From: Diplosphaera chodatii | Taxonomy: Eukaryota; Chlorophyta; Trebouxiophyceae; Prasiolales; Stichococcaceae | Length of the DNA stretch: 64,000 nt | Reading direction: 5' to 3' | NCBI GenBank assembly: GCA_032358165.1 | Contig: JAALGY010000035.1 | Coordinates: 806,001 to 870,000, forward strand | Shown: positions 28,843 to 40,084 of the stretch, one piece after another | Position numbering within the stretch: the first letter of the stretch is position 1 | Layout: the number at the start of each line of letters is the position of its first letter | Made by a program: the position numbers and the translations under genes | The notes under the pieces: model-generated | What the model saw: only the letters and a program-made list of their open reading frames with translations | What the model was told of the DNA's origin: nothing | Databases searched by the model: none

Positions 28843-31250
28843 ATGCCAACAGCGCGTGTAAGGAAGCAGACATATGCTGCAGGTCTTGCTAGTGCTGTCA
28901 GAACACTAGAGGCGTTGGGTGACGGGCACGGGACCGAGTTTTTCCTGGTGATTGCCAAGCCAAGATCACACGCCAGTGACGCCTCAGCCAGCACAGGCAA
29001 TGCCTATGAAGTCAATGTTCGCAGCTCGATATACCTACGTGATCTTGAGTACGGTCAGGACCTTGAGTGGCGTGCAGAAGGTATCATACGCAGCAGCAAG
29101 CAGCATGAGTTGCAGACGGCACAGCTTGGCCTTCGGTTTGAGCAGCTCGGCGACTCGATGCTGTGTACAGTGGTGAAGGAGGTGTTGGTAGCGGGTATCA
29201 GAGGTTCTCGTATCGGACCGCCACAAGTGAGCAGGTGGCTGCCAAGTATAAGTGGTTCCCGGCGGAGATCGAATGGCGCAATCCAGATGCTTGGCAGCGT
29301 ACAGAACTGCTGCAGCTGCTAGACTCCTTGCAAACGCATCAGCGGCCAGGAGCTCAAGCAGCTGTCGGAGAAGGTGATGAAGAAGCTCAGGTCGCGCTGC
29401 AATGCGCATGACTTCAAGCAGATCAGCACAGCCTTCGAACAGCTTCAGCAGGGTCATGACGCTGCCGCGGAGTACACTGGGGCAGCGACGACAGTGGACA
29501 TCGACCTGGACACAGGTCGCCTCGCATTGTGAGGAAGACAGCTTGCATGAGACACGCGTATACACCTAAACGTGGACACCAGTTATTGCCACCAGTTCAC
29601 ATGACGCTCGGTGGCGTGCTCGCAGGCGAGGGGCACCAGCTGAGGGTGGAGAACAGCAGGCGCTTTCTTGGCGACACAACCACCAAGGAGCAGTACCTGG
29701 CGCTGCTGCGTGGGCGGCGCAAGGTCAGGAAGAAGAAGCTGAGGCTCCATGGCAAAGTCACCATCAAGGGTACAGACGTGTGCGTATGGCACCTCTACAA
29801 CAGCTTGCAGCGCCATGGCATCGCGTCAGAATCTGGGGTGCGATGGCTGGCTCCCTGATAATCTGCCTGATTGGGGTCAGGCATTGCACATGCTCTAAGC
29901 TGCTTGGCATGCTAGGGAGCCCCTAGTAGGGATGCATACGCTGAGTTGGATTCACTGAGCGCATACATGACAGCACCCAATATTGGTTTGCTGATTTGCT
30001 GCCATTGCTGGCATGGCAGGTGACAGACAAAAGCAACAAAGTTCCCCTGGAGGATGTGGCCGATGACATCAATGTGTCACGGCTGGTGACAGGTTGGCGC
30101 AAAGCCATCAGACTGGTGTACACAAAGAACATACAGCCCTTTGTTCACGGTGCGCCTGTCCTATCCCTGCAGCCAGAATTCTGCATGCTGTGCAGGCATT
30201 GTTGCGGTGTATGGCATGCCTTGATGCCACTGCTCAGTGCAAATCAGGTGAGGGGCCTGGGGCTGGTCCCGAGGACGAGGCGGAGAACAGCGCCTCAGCC
30301 ACTGATGGTGATTCTGATGTTGCTGATGAGGACGATGGGGTTCTGGCTGGCGCAGCTGTACAGGATGGAAACTGCGCGTCTGACGGAGGTGCATCTGAGC
30401 TGCATCTGATGTGTAGCTATCAGAGGGTGGTACAGCCAGCTGAAGCACTCTCCTGAGGAACAGTTGCATGTAAGAGTCTGAGGGGTTGGCAGTTTTGCTG
30501 CAGCGGATGACGCTGCAATGGCAGATGTAGCGTCTGACAACGAGCAACCCAGTGACGGAGCGCTCGCCAACGCGACTACGACTGCTTCGGCAGGTCGGAA
30601 CTTTAGTGCAGTTGCTTTGCGGGGTGACGGAGTTTTGCATCTTCTTGTGTACTGTCGAAATGTATATTACCCAGCCCATTTGACGACAGTACAGCAACCA
30701 ACCGAGATTGGCCCTTGCAGACATGGCACAGCCACATTCAGCCATGATGGACGCCGTCCCTTCGTTCACTCGTCTGTTGTCAGGTATGTCTTGATTCATA
30801 ATTGACACAGCCGTTGCGTTCAGCCTACGTACATCTTGTTGCTGCTAGCTATATGTCAAGCTGGTGATGGCACCTACAGGCGCAGCGGATGTCGATACAG
30901 CTGCTGATACAGCTGCTGCTGCGTCCGTCGAACAGCTGCAGCCAGATCTGGCGGTAAGCGGTGTTCAGATACACAGTCATGCGGGAGCTGACGGCAGCGG
31001 CGCAGATGCAGCGCCATCCCGCAGTGCTGCCCTCATTGGCCATGAGTCTGGGCCAGTGCGGCACGCCTCAACATGTGAGGCTGGCGCTACGCACCAGATC
31101 ACCGCCTCGGTAGATGCTGATGCGCAGGCAGTCGCTACGCGGCCAGCCCGCAGAGCGCATGTGCGTCGCCACATTGCGCCGCCAGCCTCCGGTGCCGACA
31201 CTGCTGTACCTCCAGGCGCAGTCCGTACAACAGGTCAGCAGACAACATGA
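28843..31250 (+). CDS. KDZ companion gene, unrecognised, split frames
   Basis: Plus-strand coding-looking segments with frame changes, from introns or decay: 28,843-29,190 (YAAGLASAVRTLEALGDG, GTEFFLVIAKPRSH), 29,190-29,330 (EQVAAKYKWFPAEIEW), 29,330-29,531 (ISGQELKQLSEKVMKK), 29,529-29,858 (RFLGDTTTKEQYLALL, LYNSLQRHG), 29,996-30,260 (VPLEDVADDINVSRLV), 30,518-30,785 (ending at a GT donor), 30,864-31,230. Divergent orientation to the transposase suggests a second transposon protein. No catalytic motif recognised; I looked for a TET/JBP dioxygenase signature and saw none. Confidence 0.35.
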
Positions 31251-33010
31251 GCATTGTCGGCCTGGGCGCAGGTCATCATTCACTTCGCACAGTTGCTGCA
31301 ACTCAGCTCACCCTAAGTCTCATGTATGTCCCTGCAGCGCCGCCTGCAGTGAGCAACACACGCCGGCCCAGGAGGAAGTGCCGTCCAACAGCAAAGGCCT
31401 TGGATTCGCGAGATGCAGGGCCAGCATCATGAGCCTGTCATGTGCACGCAAATCCAGACTTGGTGCCGTATCAGATGCATGCTGTGCTCGTTATGCTGGC
31501 CCGATGTCATACTGGTGTCGCTACCTACCGATGAAAGAATGTAATGCTGTTTGAAACGGTTCATCCATTACCTGCACCATCCAAACAGTGCGAACAAACT
31601 CCTACAGCACAACAGCGACCTTTTAGTGGGAATTCTTGCGCATTTCTTGACGACCACAGCTTGAGACATGCATGGCAGGCGCGCATATTGTTGGACCCTC
31701 ACACACACACAGCACGAGGAGGGAGTGGGGAAGCGTGGGAGGATTGAAAGAAGCATATGCTTTCTGATGAAACGAGCTACACCTGATGTCCAGACTAGGC
31801 CGTCTAGACTGCGAGACATGTTGTCCCCTTCAGTCGCATGATGACCAGTGTCATTGTGCCGGGCAGTCCCAGGTCATAAGTGCCCTGTGCGCAATGTCCG
31901 AACAGCCACGGTCATGTGCATCGTGCACCATGATGGCAGACATGTGCTCCTACATCAGAAGTAGCGCCTGCCGCTTCCCAGCCGCCATGACGGGTCGATG
32001 GCAGGGTGCATCCTCATGGCGCAACGAATCCACAATTCACATTCCACCGAACAGAAGTATACACCTGTTGAGGGGTACAGAGGATAGCATGGGTGCAGCA
32101 CTTGCAAAGTATGTGGCATACATGATTTGTACACTCAAACCCAGCACTTATGATGGCGGCATCCCCAACCTATTGCAGGGTGCTGGCGCATGATTGGCAG
32201 ACCACACACAAAACAGCAGGCGTGCAAGGGCGCTGCAGTCAGGCAGCCTTCATGCCACCTGCAAGAGCCAGTCATCATTGGACATGGATGCACAGGATGA
32301 ACACAGGGTTGGTCTGTTGCACCTTGTAGGTGCCGCAGGTGCGCAGGATGTATGGCATGCACTGTGCTTCGATCGATGCTACCATCGTGCTTTTGGCTCT
32401 CCCACCTGCATGCGACTGCCCCAACGGAGCATAGGAAGACACTGCAGCTGATGTTTCAAAACGTATGGCCATTGCACTGCCAAGCCTCGATGCTTACACA
32501 TGCTTACACAGGCTGAACATCCTTTAAGCCAGCAGCAGTCCGCCAATAAATGTTGTGGCAAGTCTGCTTCGAAGCATGCAAGGTTCTTGTGCGTGTATGT
32601 ATGTATGTACGTAGCAAAAGCATCGCCACTCTCACTTCTTGTCACACAGGTGCAAAGTTGCACAGCAGTGTACTCATCAATGTGATGCAGTCGGTGCTGA
32701 CAACTGATGGCCTGTGGGGTGCGCATGCACACACACCCTGGCATACCTGTCATCCAGCACACTGCCATTGACTGCACATCCTTGTACTTCTACTGGATAT
32801 ATGCAGCCTGCACTGGGCATGCACGAGATGATGGCAAACGAGATACAGGCATGCTTCACGAGGCCGGGAAGGTGGATTGGCACATCAAGTCTCACACTCT
32901 CACTTGTCTTGCCGCAAGTTAGGCTGTAGTGGATACTATTGAATGAACATGACGGCCTGATGTTTTCCATCGACGAAGCAACATCAGTAGCAACAACGGC
33001 AGCAGTTCAG
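31251..33010. other. Interior of KDZ element without recognised gene
   Basis: Between the companion gene and the transposase 3' end I see only short, unsupported frames, a GTGTATGTATGTATG tract near 32,592 and no repeat copies. It may hold 3' UTRs of the two genes. Confidence 0.5.
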
Positions 33011-33039
33011 TCACAAAAAGGGGCAGCGAAACAATGTTG

Positions 33040-36000
33040 TCAAGACTGGTAGAAGCACCGCCCCGCCGACGCCTCCGTCTGCACCCGGTTCATGCGATAC
33101 AGGACGATGCGGAGATACTGCAGGCTGGTGAGCTGATCCATGTAGGCCAGCTGGCTCTCCAGCTTTCGCAGCACCGAGTTCTTCTGCTCTGCCAGTGGCG
33201 AGTTGGCGACGTCTGGGTACATGCCTGCAGTGCCAGATCAGTGACACTATCAATACATCATTGTAAGTGGTGGGGCAACATGTTGGCATTGCAAGGTATA
33301 CTATAGTCATCATCCCAATGTCACCGGTGCATACAAGGCCTTCTAGATCATGCTGTGCATGAGATGGCCTGACTTGCCTGTGTTGTAGTTGGCAGAGCAC
33401 TTTGTGTGGTTGTGGTAGTGCGTCTCGTCGATCAGCACCCGCATGTCTGCAAAGTACTGAGGCTCACGCGCAAGCGCGAAGCTGTGCAGGTTGCAGCCGT
33501 TGTCCAGCTGGAATTGCTGCGGTGCCCGCTCCATGTGCGTGTACATCAGGTCGAAAGGTGTGCGCGGTGACTCTGAATCGCGCATGATGCTGAACATCAC
33601 GCACCGCCGGCAGCATGCGCACCACACCATGAAGTACCCTGGGATGAGCTTCCTCATGGTCGGCTGATACTTGTTGCACGATGATGCGCAGCCGCCCATG
33701 TCTCGCTGATCTGCTGTGTAGCGGCCCAGCTGCCGGCGGACATGGCTGCCGCCGAAGACTGTGGGCGCCCACTCGCTGTCCGGCGCCATGCCGCACCACA
33801 CACCGCTGCGCAGGAAGGACTCCTCTGCAGACCACTGCTCCGCTGGTCGCGCCAGGTCTGGCTGTGGGCATGACGGAGCGACGCGTGGCTGATCACCACC
33901 ACGCTTCGCTGCTGTGTTCAGGCACGCCTGCTGCGAGTCGGGGCGCGAACACGATTGCGCCACCTGCAGCACCAGCACCAAACGTCAGCTACATCTAGAA
34001 GACAACCTATGAACACGAATGACACGATGGTGATGTTTCTGAGCTTTCTGAGCAGTCACGATCCACCATAACAAATTTACCTGGCGCAGCATGTCGACAA
34101 ACTTGGTGACATTGGCAGGAATGGTTGCGCTGTTCAGGTGCGGCTGCAGGAAGTCGTAGAGAAGCGGGCTGTAGCGCTGCAGGCTGGCCTCTGCTTGGAA
34201 GCTCAGCCGCTTGCTGGTTGTCAGCTCAAGTGCCACTCGCCACAGCACACTGGGCAGCATCTGAATCGCAGGCGCCGTGGTGCCCAATGACCGCAGCAGC
34301 GACCGGCACTCTGGTGCTGCCAATACCCTGCCGTCTGTGCCTGCCACTGTCGCTGCAAGGAAAGGGGCAATGGTGGCTTCCGGCTCGCTGCTACCTGCTG
34401 CAGTCATGCGTGCCACCAGCAGCTCCAGGTCAGCTGCTGACAAGCCGCCGGCGCTGGCGCTGGTGAGCTGCAGCAAGCTTTTGCGCCAGCGCGGCTCGAG
34501 CACCATGAGGCGGCTGCGTAACACTGTGCCTGGCGTGAGCGGTGCATCTGACGCTGCCTCCCAGGGGCGCACAATGCAGCTCTGGGACAGTTTGTGACCA
34601 ATGCAAATGCCGTCAGCCGTGAGGTGATCTGCTGCGTTCGGGCAGTAGAAAGCCAGTTGATGTGCATGAGGTCCACGAAGTCGAAGGTTGCATGCTGGAA
34701 GGGACGGCGGAAGTTCTGGAGCCATCTGCGCTTGGTGTCGACTGATGCACTGCACGCAGTAGAGGTGACACCTTCAGCTGTACACCACAATAGGAAAACG
34801 ATTTCCACTATGTAGACATGGTATACTACACCGCTGGTGGTCAAAGGGTCATCGTGACAACATAAGCAGCATAGCAGCACCTGCTATATGCATACAGCGT
34901 ATCACGCCAGAACGTCCACCATTTGACGCCGCCAGCCCCCATCATCTGCAGCCAGATGTATAGCAGGCAGAGCCCGAAGGCGAGGCGCGGCGTCTTCCGC
35001 AGCAGTCCGTACTCACGACCGTCCACCTGTGCACGCATAGACTGCAAATGATCACCTGAATCAAAGGGGCAGCACCGATGACACCTCGAGACATTGTGAG
35101 TAGCCTGAAACAGCATGAACTTGACAGTCATGTTCGTAGCATATCCTCACACCTGCAAGACGCCACGGCAGCCGGCAGTGGCGCACGCCACAGAGACGAA
35201 TGTCGTGGTGAGCTGGGCCGCGCGCAAGAAGACGAGGCTGTGCTGCCGTTGCTGCCCGCCTTCGTCAGTACGCCAGTTGACGAGCCCACAGGAGTCGCAT
35301 TGCTGATGCTCCATGGCGTGCGCAGTGGGCATACAAACCTCCTGCAGCGGCTGCTGGCCAGTCCCCCGCTCTGCATGTCGAGGAGTACACCAATCACATC
35401 GACAGCCAAGTGCGCCACACATCCACAGGTGCCTGAAGTTCGGGCAATGATATGCAGTACCCATCACCTGTGATCAGCTGCAGAACCTCGGTGTCGTCCT
35501 CTAGCTGCTCTGGCAGCTGCCACCTCGACACACAAGTCAAGCGTCGGCTGCCCGCAGCAAGGTCGAAGCGCGCCTGCAACTTCTGTTCGAAGTCTGCTCC
35601 AGACATAGTGGACTGGCCGCTGTCCTCTGCTGTCTCTGGCAGCACCTCGTGAACATGGTCGCAGATGTTGCGCCGTGCTGAGCAGGTGCAGCAGCGGCAC
35701 TTGCTGTCCACGATGCCCCAGTCTGCAAAGCCATCGCCTGCGCGCACAGCCTGATAGCGGGTGCCGCTGAAAGTTACGACCTTCACGACGCTGCTGCTGT
35801 CAGGCGGCGTCGATATCCGGATCAGCCGCTTCACAGCTGCCTCACCACCGAGTGACGTCAGCAGCTGTGTGCAGCAGCTGCACATGCGCTCTGCTGGCAG
35901 CCATGTGTCGGGGTTTGATGGCCTGTCGCTGCAGTCCAGCTGTGCTCGCAGGCGGCTGCTATCGCTGCTGGGGCAAGGACAGCCGCTGCTGAAGCCGACC

Positions 36001-36464
36001 AGCTGCTCGCCGTCGCTGAACCTGACGAAGCGCAGGCCCAGGACAGCCCAGCGCCATTTCCGCTGATTGCCTCGCCGATAGCGCACCGTCCACACGCCTT
36101 GCCGCTTGTCCGCAGACACTGCCAGCATGCGAGCGTCGCTGCTCCTCGATACGAGCGGTACTGCTCGCTGTGCACCGCCGAGCGTGCTGCTATCGATGCT
36201 GCTGTCACTGTAGTAAGGAGTGCTGTCGCCATCATCAAGATCTCCCAGCGGCACATCTATGTCATCGCCCAGCCGCTCAAGCTCTGCGGCTGCTGCAGCA
36301 TCTGCCGCATCTACAGATTGCTGCTGCTGATCAGCTGCGGTGGCTGGTGTGCCTCGCACGTCTGACAGCTCGTAAGCGGACCACTGACCTGTGTTCCGGT
36401 CATACGACATCCGCGCTGGCACGACATCATCAGGATCTGCCGGACGCCGACGCTTACCCTGCAT
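33040..36464 (-). pseudogene. KDZ transposase, six exons, one frameshift
   Basis: Exons on minus: 36464-35421, 35302-35153, 35041-34881, 34749-34081, 33963-33378, 33224-33040. Phases agree at every joint; the 33,377-33,225 intron is GC-AG. About 931 codons, provided one missing base near 34,648 (exon 4) is allowed. Exon 1 has a SWIM-like KCRCCTCSARRNICDHVHE (about residues 255-273). Exons 2-3 give a CxC-type finger, CDSCG...CATAGCRGVL, running on to DGREYGLLR. Then LTADGICIG, GYFMVWCACCRRCVMFSIMRD, QLDNGCNLHSFAL and, across the GC-AG joint, NTG-MYPDVANSPLAEQKNS. The D and E of these last motifs are likely catalytic. Confidence 0.75.
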
Positions 36465-36797
36465 GCCACAGAACGTTCGGGATGACTTGTGTGGCTGTCA
36501 GCCGACAGGCTGCTGGGCAGCGCGGTCATAAACCGCCATGCATGCATGCTGATGCGCAGGGCGAGATGCTCGATTTTCACCACAGACAGCCCAAAACTCA
36601 CCATTTGAGGAGACACGTGATTCTTTCATGCATCAGCGGGTCACATGTGGATGGCGTCGACCGCGCTACCGCCTGGAGCTGCAGCTGTATCGATCCCGAC
36701 AGCTGTTTGTGCCGGAGCAGGTTGCAGTGTCCAAGCTAACAAATGATGCGCGACCGCTCAGCCACAGATCATGGAAGTGCTCAGGCGCAAGTGAAAA

Positions 36798-37744
36798 GTG
36801 TCAGCGCATGATGAGGTTGCGTGTGGTGGCCGCAGTTAGCGATTTAGTGAACGGGACTTTCTGGAGCTAGAGCGGGACTTTTGGGCATAGACAGGAATCT
36901 CCCTAATTCGGACCACCGCCTAATTTGGACCACTTTAGCACGTATTGACCTCTATCTCTGCGATTACTGCATTACAGTGGGTGCGCAGGCCATAGAGCGG
37001 CAGAGATTGATCGTATAAGCAATGCTGAGGCTTTGCGCGCTGGTGCATTGCAAGCATACATTGCTGAGGCGGGTTCTGTGTTCAAGTTTCGAGAGTGATG
37101 GACCTGTCGTCAACGGCATCTGCTTGCCAAGCTGCCTTATAGGGAGACGCTCCCGCAACAATCGCCTGGAAAGCCTTCGATTGCATTGTTACGGTGGCAA
37201 ACCACTCAGACACGCGCGGCGCACCAGGCGGTGGCTGTGAAGTGCAGGGGGTCGACCTTTTGCAGGGGGTTTTGCAGGGGGTCGACCTTTTAAGCCCAAA
37301 ATGCCTCTTCAGGAGATCACCTGATGCTGCCGGCTCAGGTGGATTTTGGCACGACCGCCGCGCCAGGCTAGCACAAGACTCAACGAACTTGAGCTGTGAA
37401 GCTGCCCGGCACCAGCAGGCCGTTGTATGTGAAGAAAACAGGGTGGTCCAAATTTGGCAGTGACCCCAAAACCTCGATCCTGGACCCCTCCGCTTCCGAC
37501 ACGGCCAGCAAACTCGAGGAAACATCACGATGCCGTCGCACCAATTGTAGGCTCTGCAGGATGTCTCGACGATCACAGCGCGCCGGCGCTTGCTGCAAAA
37601 GATGGACTGTGGGCTATGGCAGGGTCGGTTGAATCCGACCCTTCGCTTAAGTGGTCCGAATTAGGGAGATTCCTGTCTAACTGCCTCCTGTGGTCGGTAC
37701 TTTCCGATGGTCCCTGTGGGTGAACTTACCGGACTACATAACTG
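36798..37744. repeat. Right TIR of KDZ element, interrupted
   Basis: Inverted copy of 28,552-28,707, split by the 778-bp nested element. The outer part 37,680-37,744 and inner part 36,798-36,899 rejoin seamlessly at GGGCA-TA-ACTGCC. Confidence 0.85.
36900..37677. mobile_element. Tc1/mariner-type non-autonomous element
   Basis: Perfect 27-bp TIRs beginning GACAGGAATCTCCCTAATTC, flanked by TA on each side. The left KDZ TIR shows the uninterrupted GGGCATAACTGCC, so TA is the TSD. The 778 bp hold no DDE transposase that I recognise; the longest minus frame (37,082-37,576) is unconvincing. A tandem pair of GCAGGGGGT(CGACCTTTT) motifs occurs at about 37,244-37,290. Confidence 0.8.
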
Positions 37745-37752
37745 TTCCCGTG

Positions 37753-37909
37753 GTCCGCTTCCGGTCCCGAGCCGGATAGGGTTTAATGGCACCAAAACAT
37801 TTCACATGGTGCGTATCGCAAATAGATACGCAACTGTTGGCGCGCACGCAGCTTGAACTGCCATGCTGACTTTCAGGAAGGTGTCTACCGGGTAGTGCCT
37901 GCTATCATC
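37753..37909 (+). repeat. Spacer of tandem unit, second copy
   Basis: Identical in order to 26,397-26,553 (GGTCCGCTTCCGGTCCC ... GCCTGCTATCATC). It completes the second tandem unit beyond the transposon and proves that the KDZ insertion came after the duplication. Confidence 0.85.
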
Positions 37910-38569
37910 CTCGTTCCTGCACTTCATGTCACCCATCGTTGATGGCGTGCCGCAGCGCATTGACACTTCGGTTGTCAGTGCACACCTGCAGCGCCGCACA
38001 TTCGATGCTGTGAATGGCAGCGACTTGCGCAAAGTGCGTGAGTGGCTGGGAGTCAGGGGCCCTGTCAACGGTGACAACTACCAGCTGGCGGGCTACTTGC
38101 AGGCAGTCGCCTCCAAGACCGGTCGTCGGCGGTTAGCACAGTTTCGGATGGGCAGTCACATGCTGGGGGTGGAAACAGGGAGGTGGCAGCGTCTGCCGCG
38201 GGCAGAGCGGCTGTGTCAGCGGTGTAGCTGCGGCGTGGTGGATGATGAGGCGCATATGGTCTGGGGGTGTCCAGCTCTAGTAGATCAGAGGGTGCAGCAT
38301 TCTGAGCTGTTTCAGGACAGCAACATCACCACAGTGGCGGACTATGCAGCAAGATGCCCGGCAACTGGCAGCCTTTTTGCGGGTTTGTCATGATCATTGT
38401 GCTGAGTTGGAGGGGTGTACATCCAACCGGGCTTGAGTGGAACCATCCTGTCAGCGGGGAGTGAACGGTTTCGGACACGACTCGTTGTGCATGTTGCTCT
38501 GGGTTATTTCCGCCAGAGCCTGTGGCTAGGCCAAAATGGCCCACCACCAGTATGTAATCAATGTCAATA
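37910..38569 (+). mobile_element. LINE-A 3' part (third tandem unit)
   Basis: LINE-A C-terminal frame 37,926-38,393 with a small deletion (GACTATGCAGCAAG) that changes the final codons to ARCPATGSLFAGLS, then 3' UTR to AATCAATGTCAATA. The same deletion is in the copy at 45,490, so those two share a source or have exchanged sequence. Confidence 0.8.
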
Positions 38570-38862
38570 TCATGCTGCGAGGTGCCCAGGCTGAGCATAG
38601 TGCCACTGTCGCGTTGGATTGACCCTACCGAACTCCTGCACACAAACAACATGCTATTAACGCGTTTCATCACGACCGCAAGTGCTGAAGGGCCTGTACA
38701 CACATTTGTGGTGATACCATAGGTCTTACATGCTTGGCAGGGGCCCTGAGACGCATCGCTGAGGCCAATTTTCGAGGCCGTGTCGCGTTGGATTGACCCT
38801 ATGTTCGAAGGGCTCTCACGGCCAGCTGCCCGCTAAGGCGCTCCCGTCCCTGTCGCAGGATA
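38570..38862. other. Unassigned sequence upstream of LINE-A ORF1
   Basis: Holds two copies of CGCGTTGGATTGACCCTA (about 38,610 and 38,785), otherwise unique in the window. It may be LINE-A 5' UTR or pre-insertion host DNA; no gene is seen. Confidence 0.4.
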
Positions 38863-40027
38863 ATGTTCACGAGGACGTTGACTGACGTGCAAAGGCGCTT
38901 GGCAGTTGACAGCAAGTGCACGGAGATCGACGCTGTCAAAGTTCGCCTCTTGAAAATCCAGCTCGGGACCGGAAGCAGACCACGGGAAGCAGTGGCGTGT
39001 CTCCCCCTCTTTTACTCCCCTTGGCCCAGGGTGATTCCAGTGCAGGCTGTGCAGTCCCACAGCCCTCGTCCAACGCTGCCATTGCGCCATACTTGCGCGG
39101 GATTGCGTCTCTTGAGGCCGAGGTGCAGCAGCTGAAGCTTGAGGCAGCAGCACATCAGCAAGCGGCACTGCAGCAGCAATGCCAGCCAGTCAAGCTTGTC
39201 ATACATGTGCAGCAGCCACAGTCCAACAGCAGCAGCCAGGAGCAGCAGCACCGGACAAGCAGCATGCAGCTCCAGAGCAGCATGCAGCACCCGCGCCAGC
39301 AGCTCCCAGCAGCCAGCCTGCAACACCAGCAACGGCATCAGCAGCAGCATTGCCACAGCAGCCAACAGCAACCAGCCAGCCCAGCGTTGACCCAAAGCAG
39401 CAGCCGCGGCTCTCAGCACGCAGCAGCAGCACTGGATCAGCAGCATGGGTTTTCAGCGGCTTGGATTTTGCAGCGGGCAGCAGCAGCGATGTTGCCGCAG
39501 CGGCAGTACAGGGTTTCTGCACCAGCAAGCTTTGCTTGCAAGATGCTGCACAGCACATCACTGTGATGCGTGTCAGCAAGCAGAAGACCGGTCTGGCTGT
39601 TGTCAGCATTGACGATGGTGCTTTTGTGCGCAGGATGTGCAGCGCGAAAGCGCGCCTTCCCCGCACTTGCAGTGTTTCAGTTTTTGAAAGTGTGGCACCG
39701 CAGCGTCGGGACGCAGCGGCACAGCTGCGCAGGAGCCAGCACCATGCAGCCCAGGACGCAGCCCCGGTGGCGAACGCACGCCGCGCAGCCGCAGATGCTA
39801 TGCAATTTGCACAGCAACACTTCGTGCAGCGCCGGCAGCGGCGGCCAAGCGCTCTTGGCCCTCACCCTGCTGTTGCTCCCCTTGGCATTGCATCACGCTT
39901 TGCTGTGCTGCCTGTTGAGCCCACTTCTCACACATCACCTGGTGGCCCCACTCTGGCTGAGGGCACATCACCCTCTCCAGCAAAGGCGCCAGCCACCCCC
40001 AAACCCACCCCCAACCATGGTCGCTAG
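38863..40027 (+). pseudogene. LINE-A ORF1-like protein
   Basis: Assembled from two frames. The N-terminal part ends in a heptad-like coiled coil (LRGIASLEAEVQQLKLEAAA), followed by a Gln/Ser/Ala-rich domain and a C-terminal part (DAAQHITVMRVSKQKTGLAV, SIDDGAFVRRM) before the TAG at 40,025. A coiled coil plus basic C-terminal domain fits an RNA-binding ORF1p, but I see no zinc knuckle. Frame changes at about 39,000 and 39,540 suggest decay. The segment 38,961-39,030 is the reverse complement of 26,340-26,420. Confidence 0.5.
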
Positions 40028-40084
40028 GGGTGTTGGGGCCGGGCTGCGCCCGGCGCAATCCGGTCCCCTAACAGCGCCCTGTCT

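Larger units (their letters stand above)
28552..37744 (-). mobile_element. KDZ-superfamily DNA transposon (9.2 kb)
   Basis: Bounded by ~156-bp TIRs (AGTTATGTAGTCC at the left; the right end reads CAGTTATGTAGTCC on minus) and an 8-bp TSD TTCCCGTG (28,544-28,551, 37,745-37,752). The intact target is visible at 26,389-26,396 in the sister repeat. It encodes a KDZ transposase with CxC- and SWIM-type Zn motifs on minus and an unrecognised gene on plus. KDZ elements (Kyakuja, Dileera, Zisupton) move by cut and paste. The left end lacks the first C found at the right end. Confidence 0.85.

Noticed and set aside
28843..31250. TET/JBP dioxygenase carried by the KDZ element
   Set aside because: I searched the frames for the His-x-Asp and distal His/Arg pattern and did not see it.
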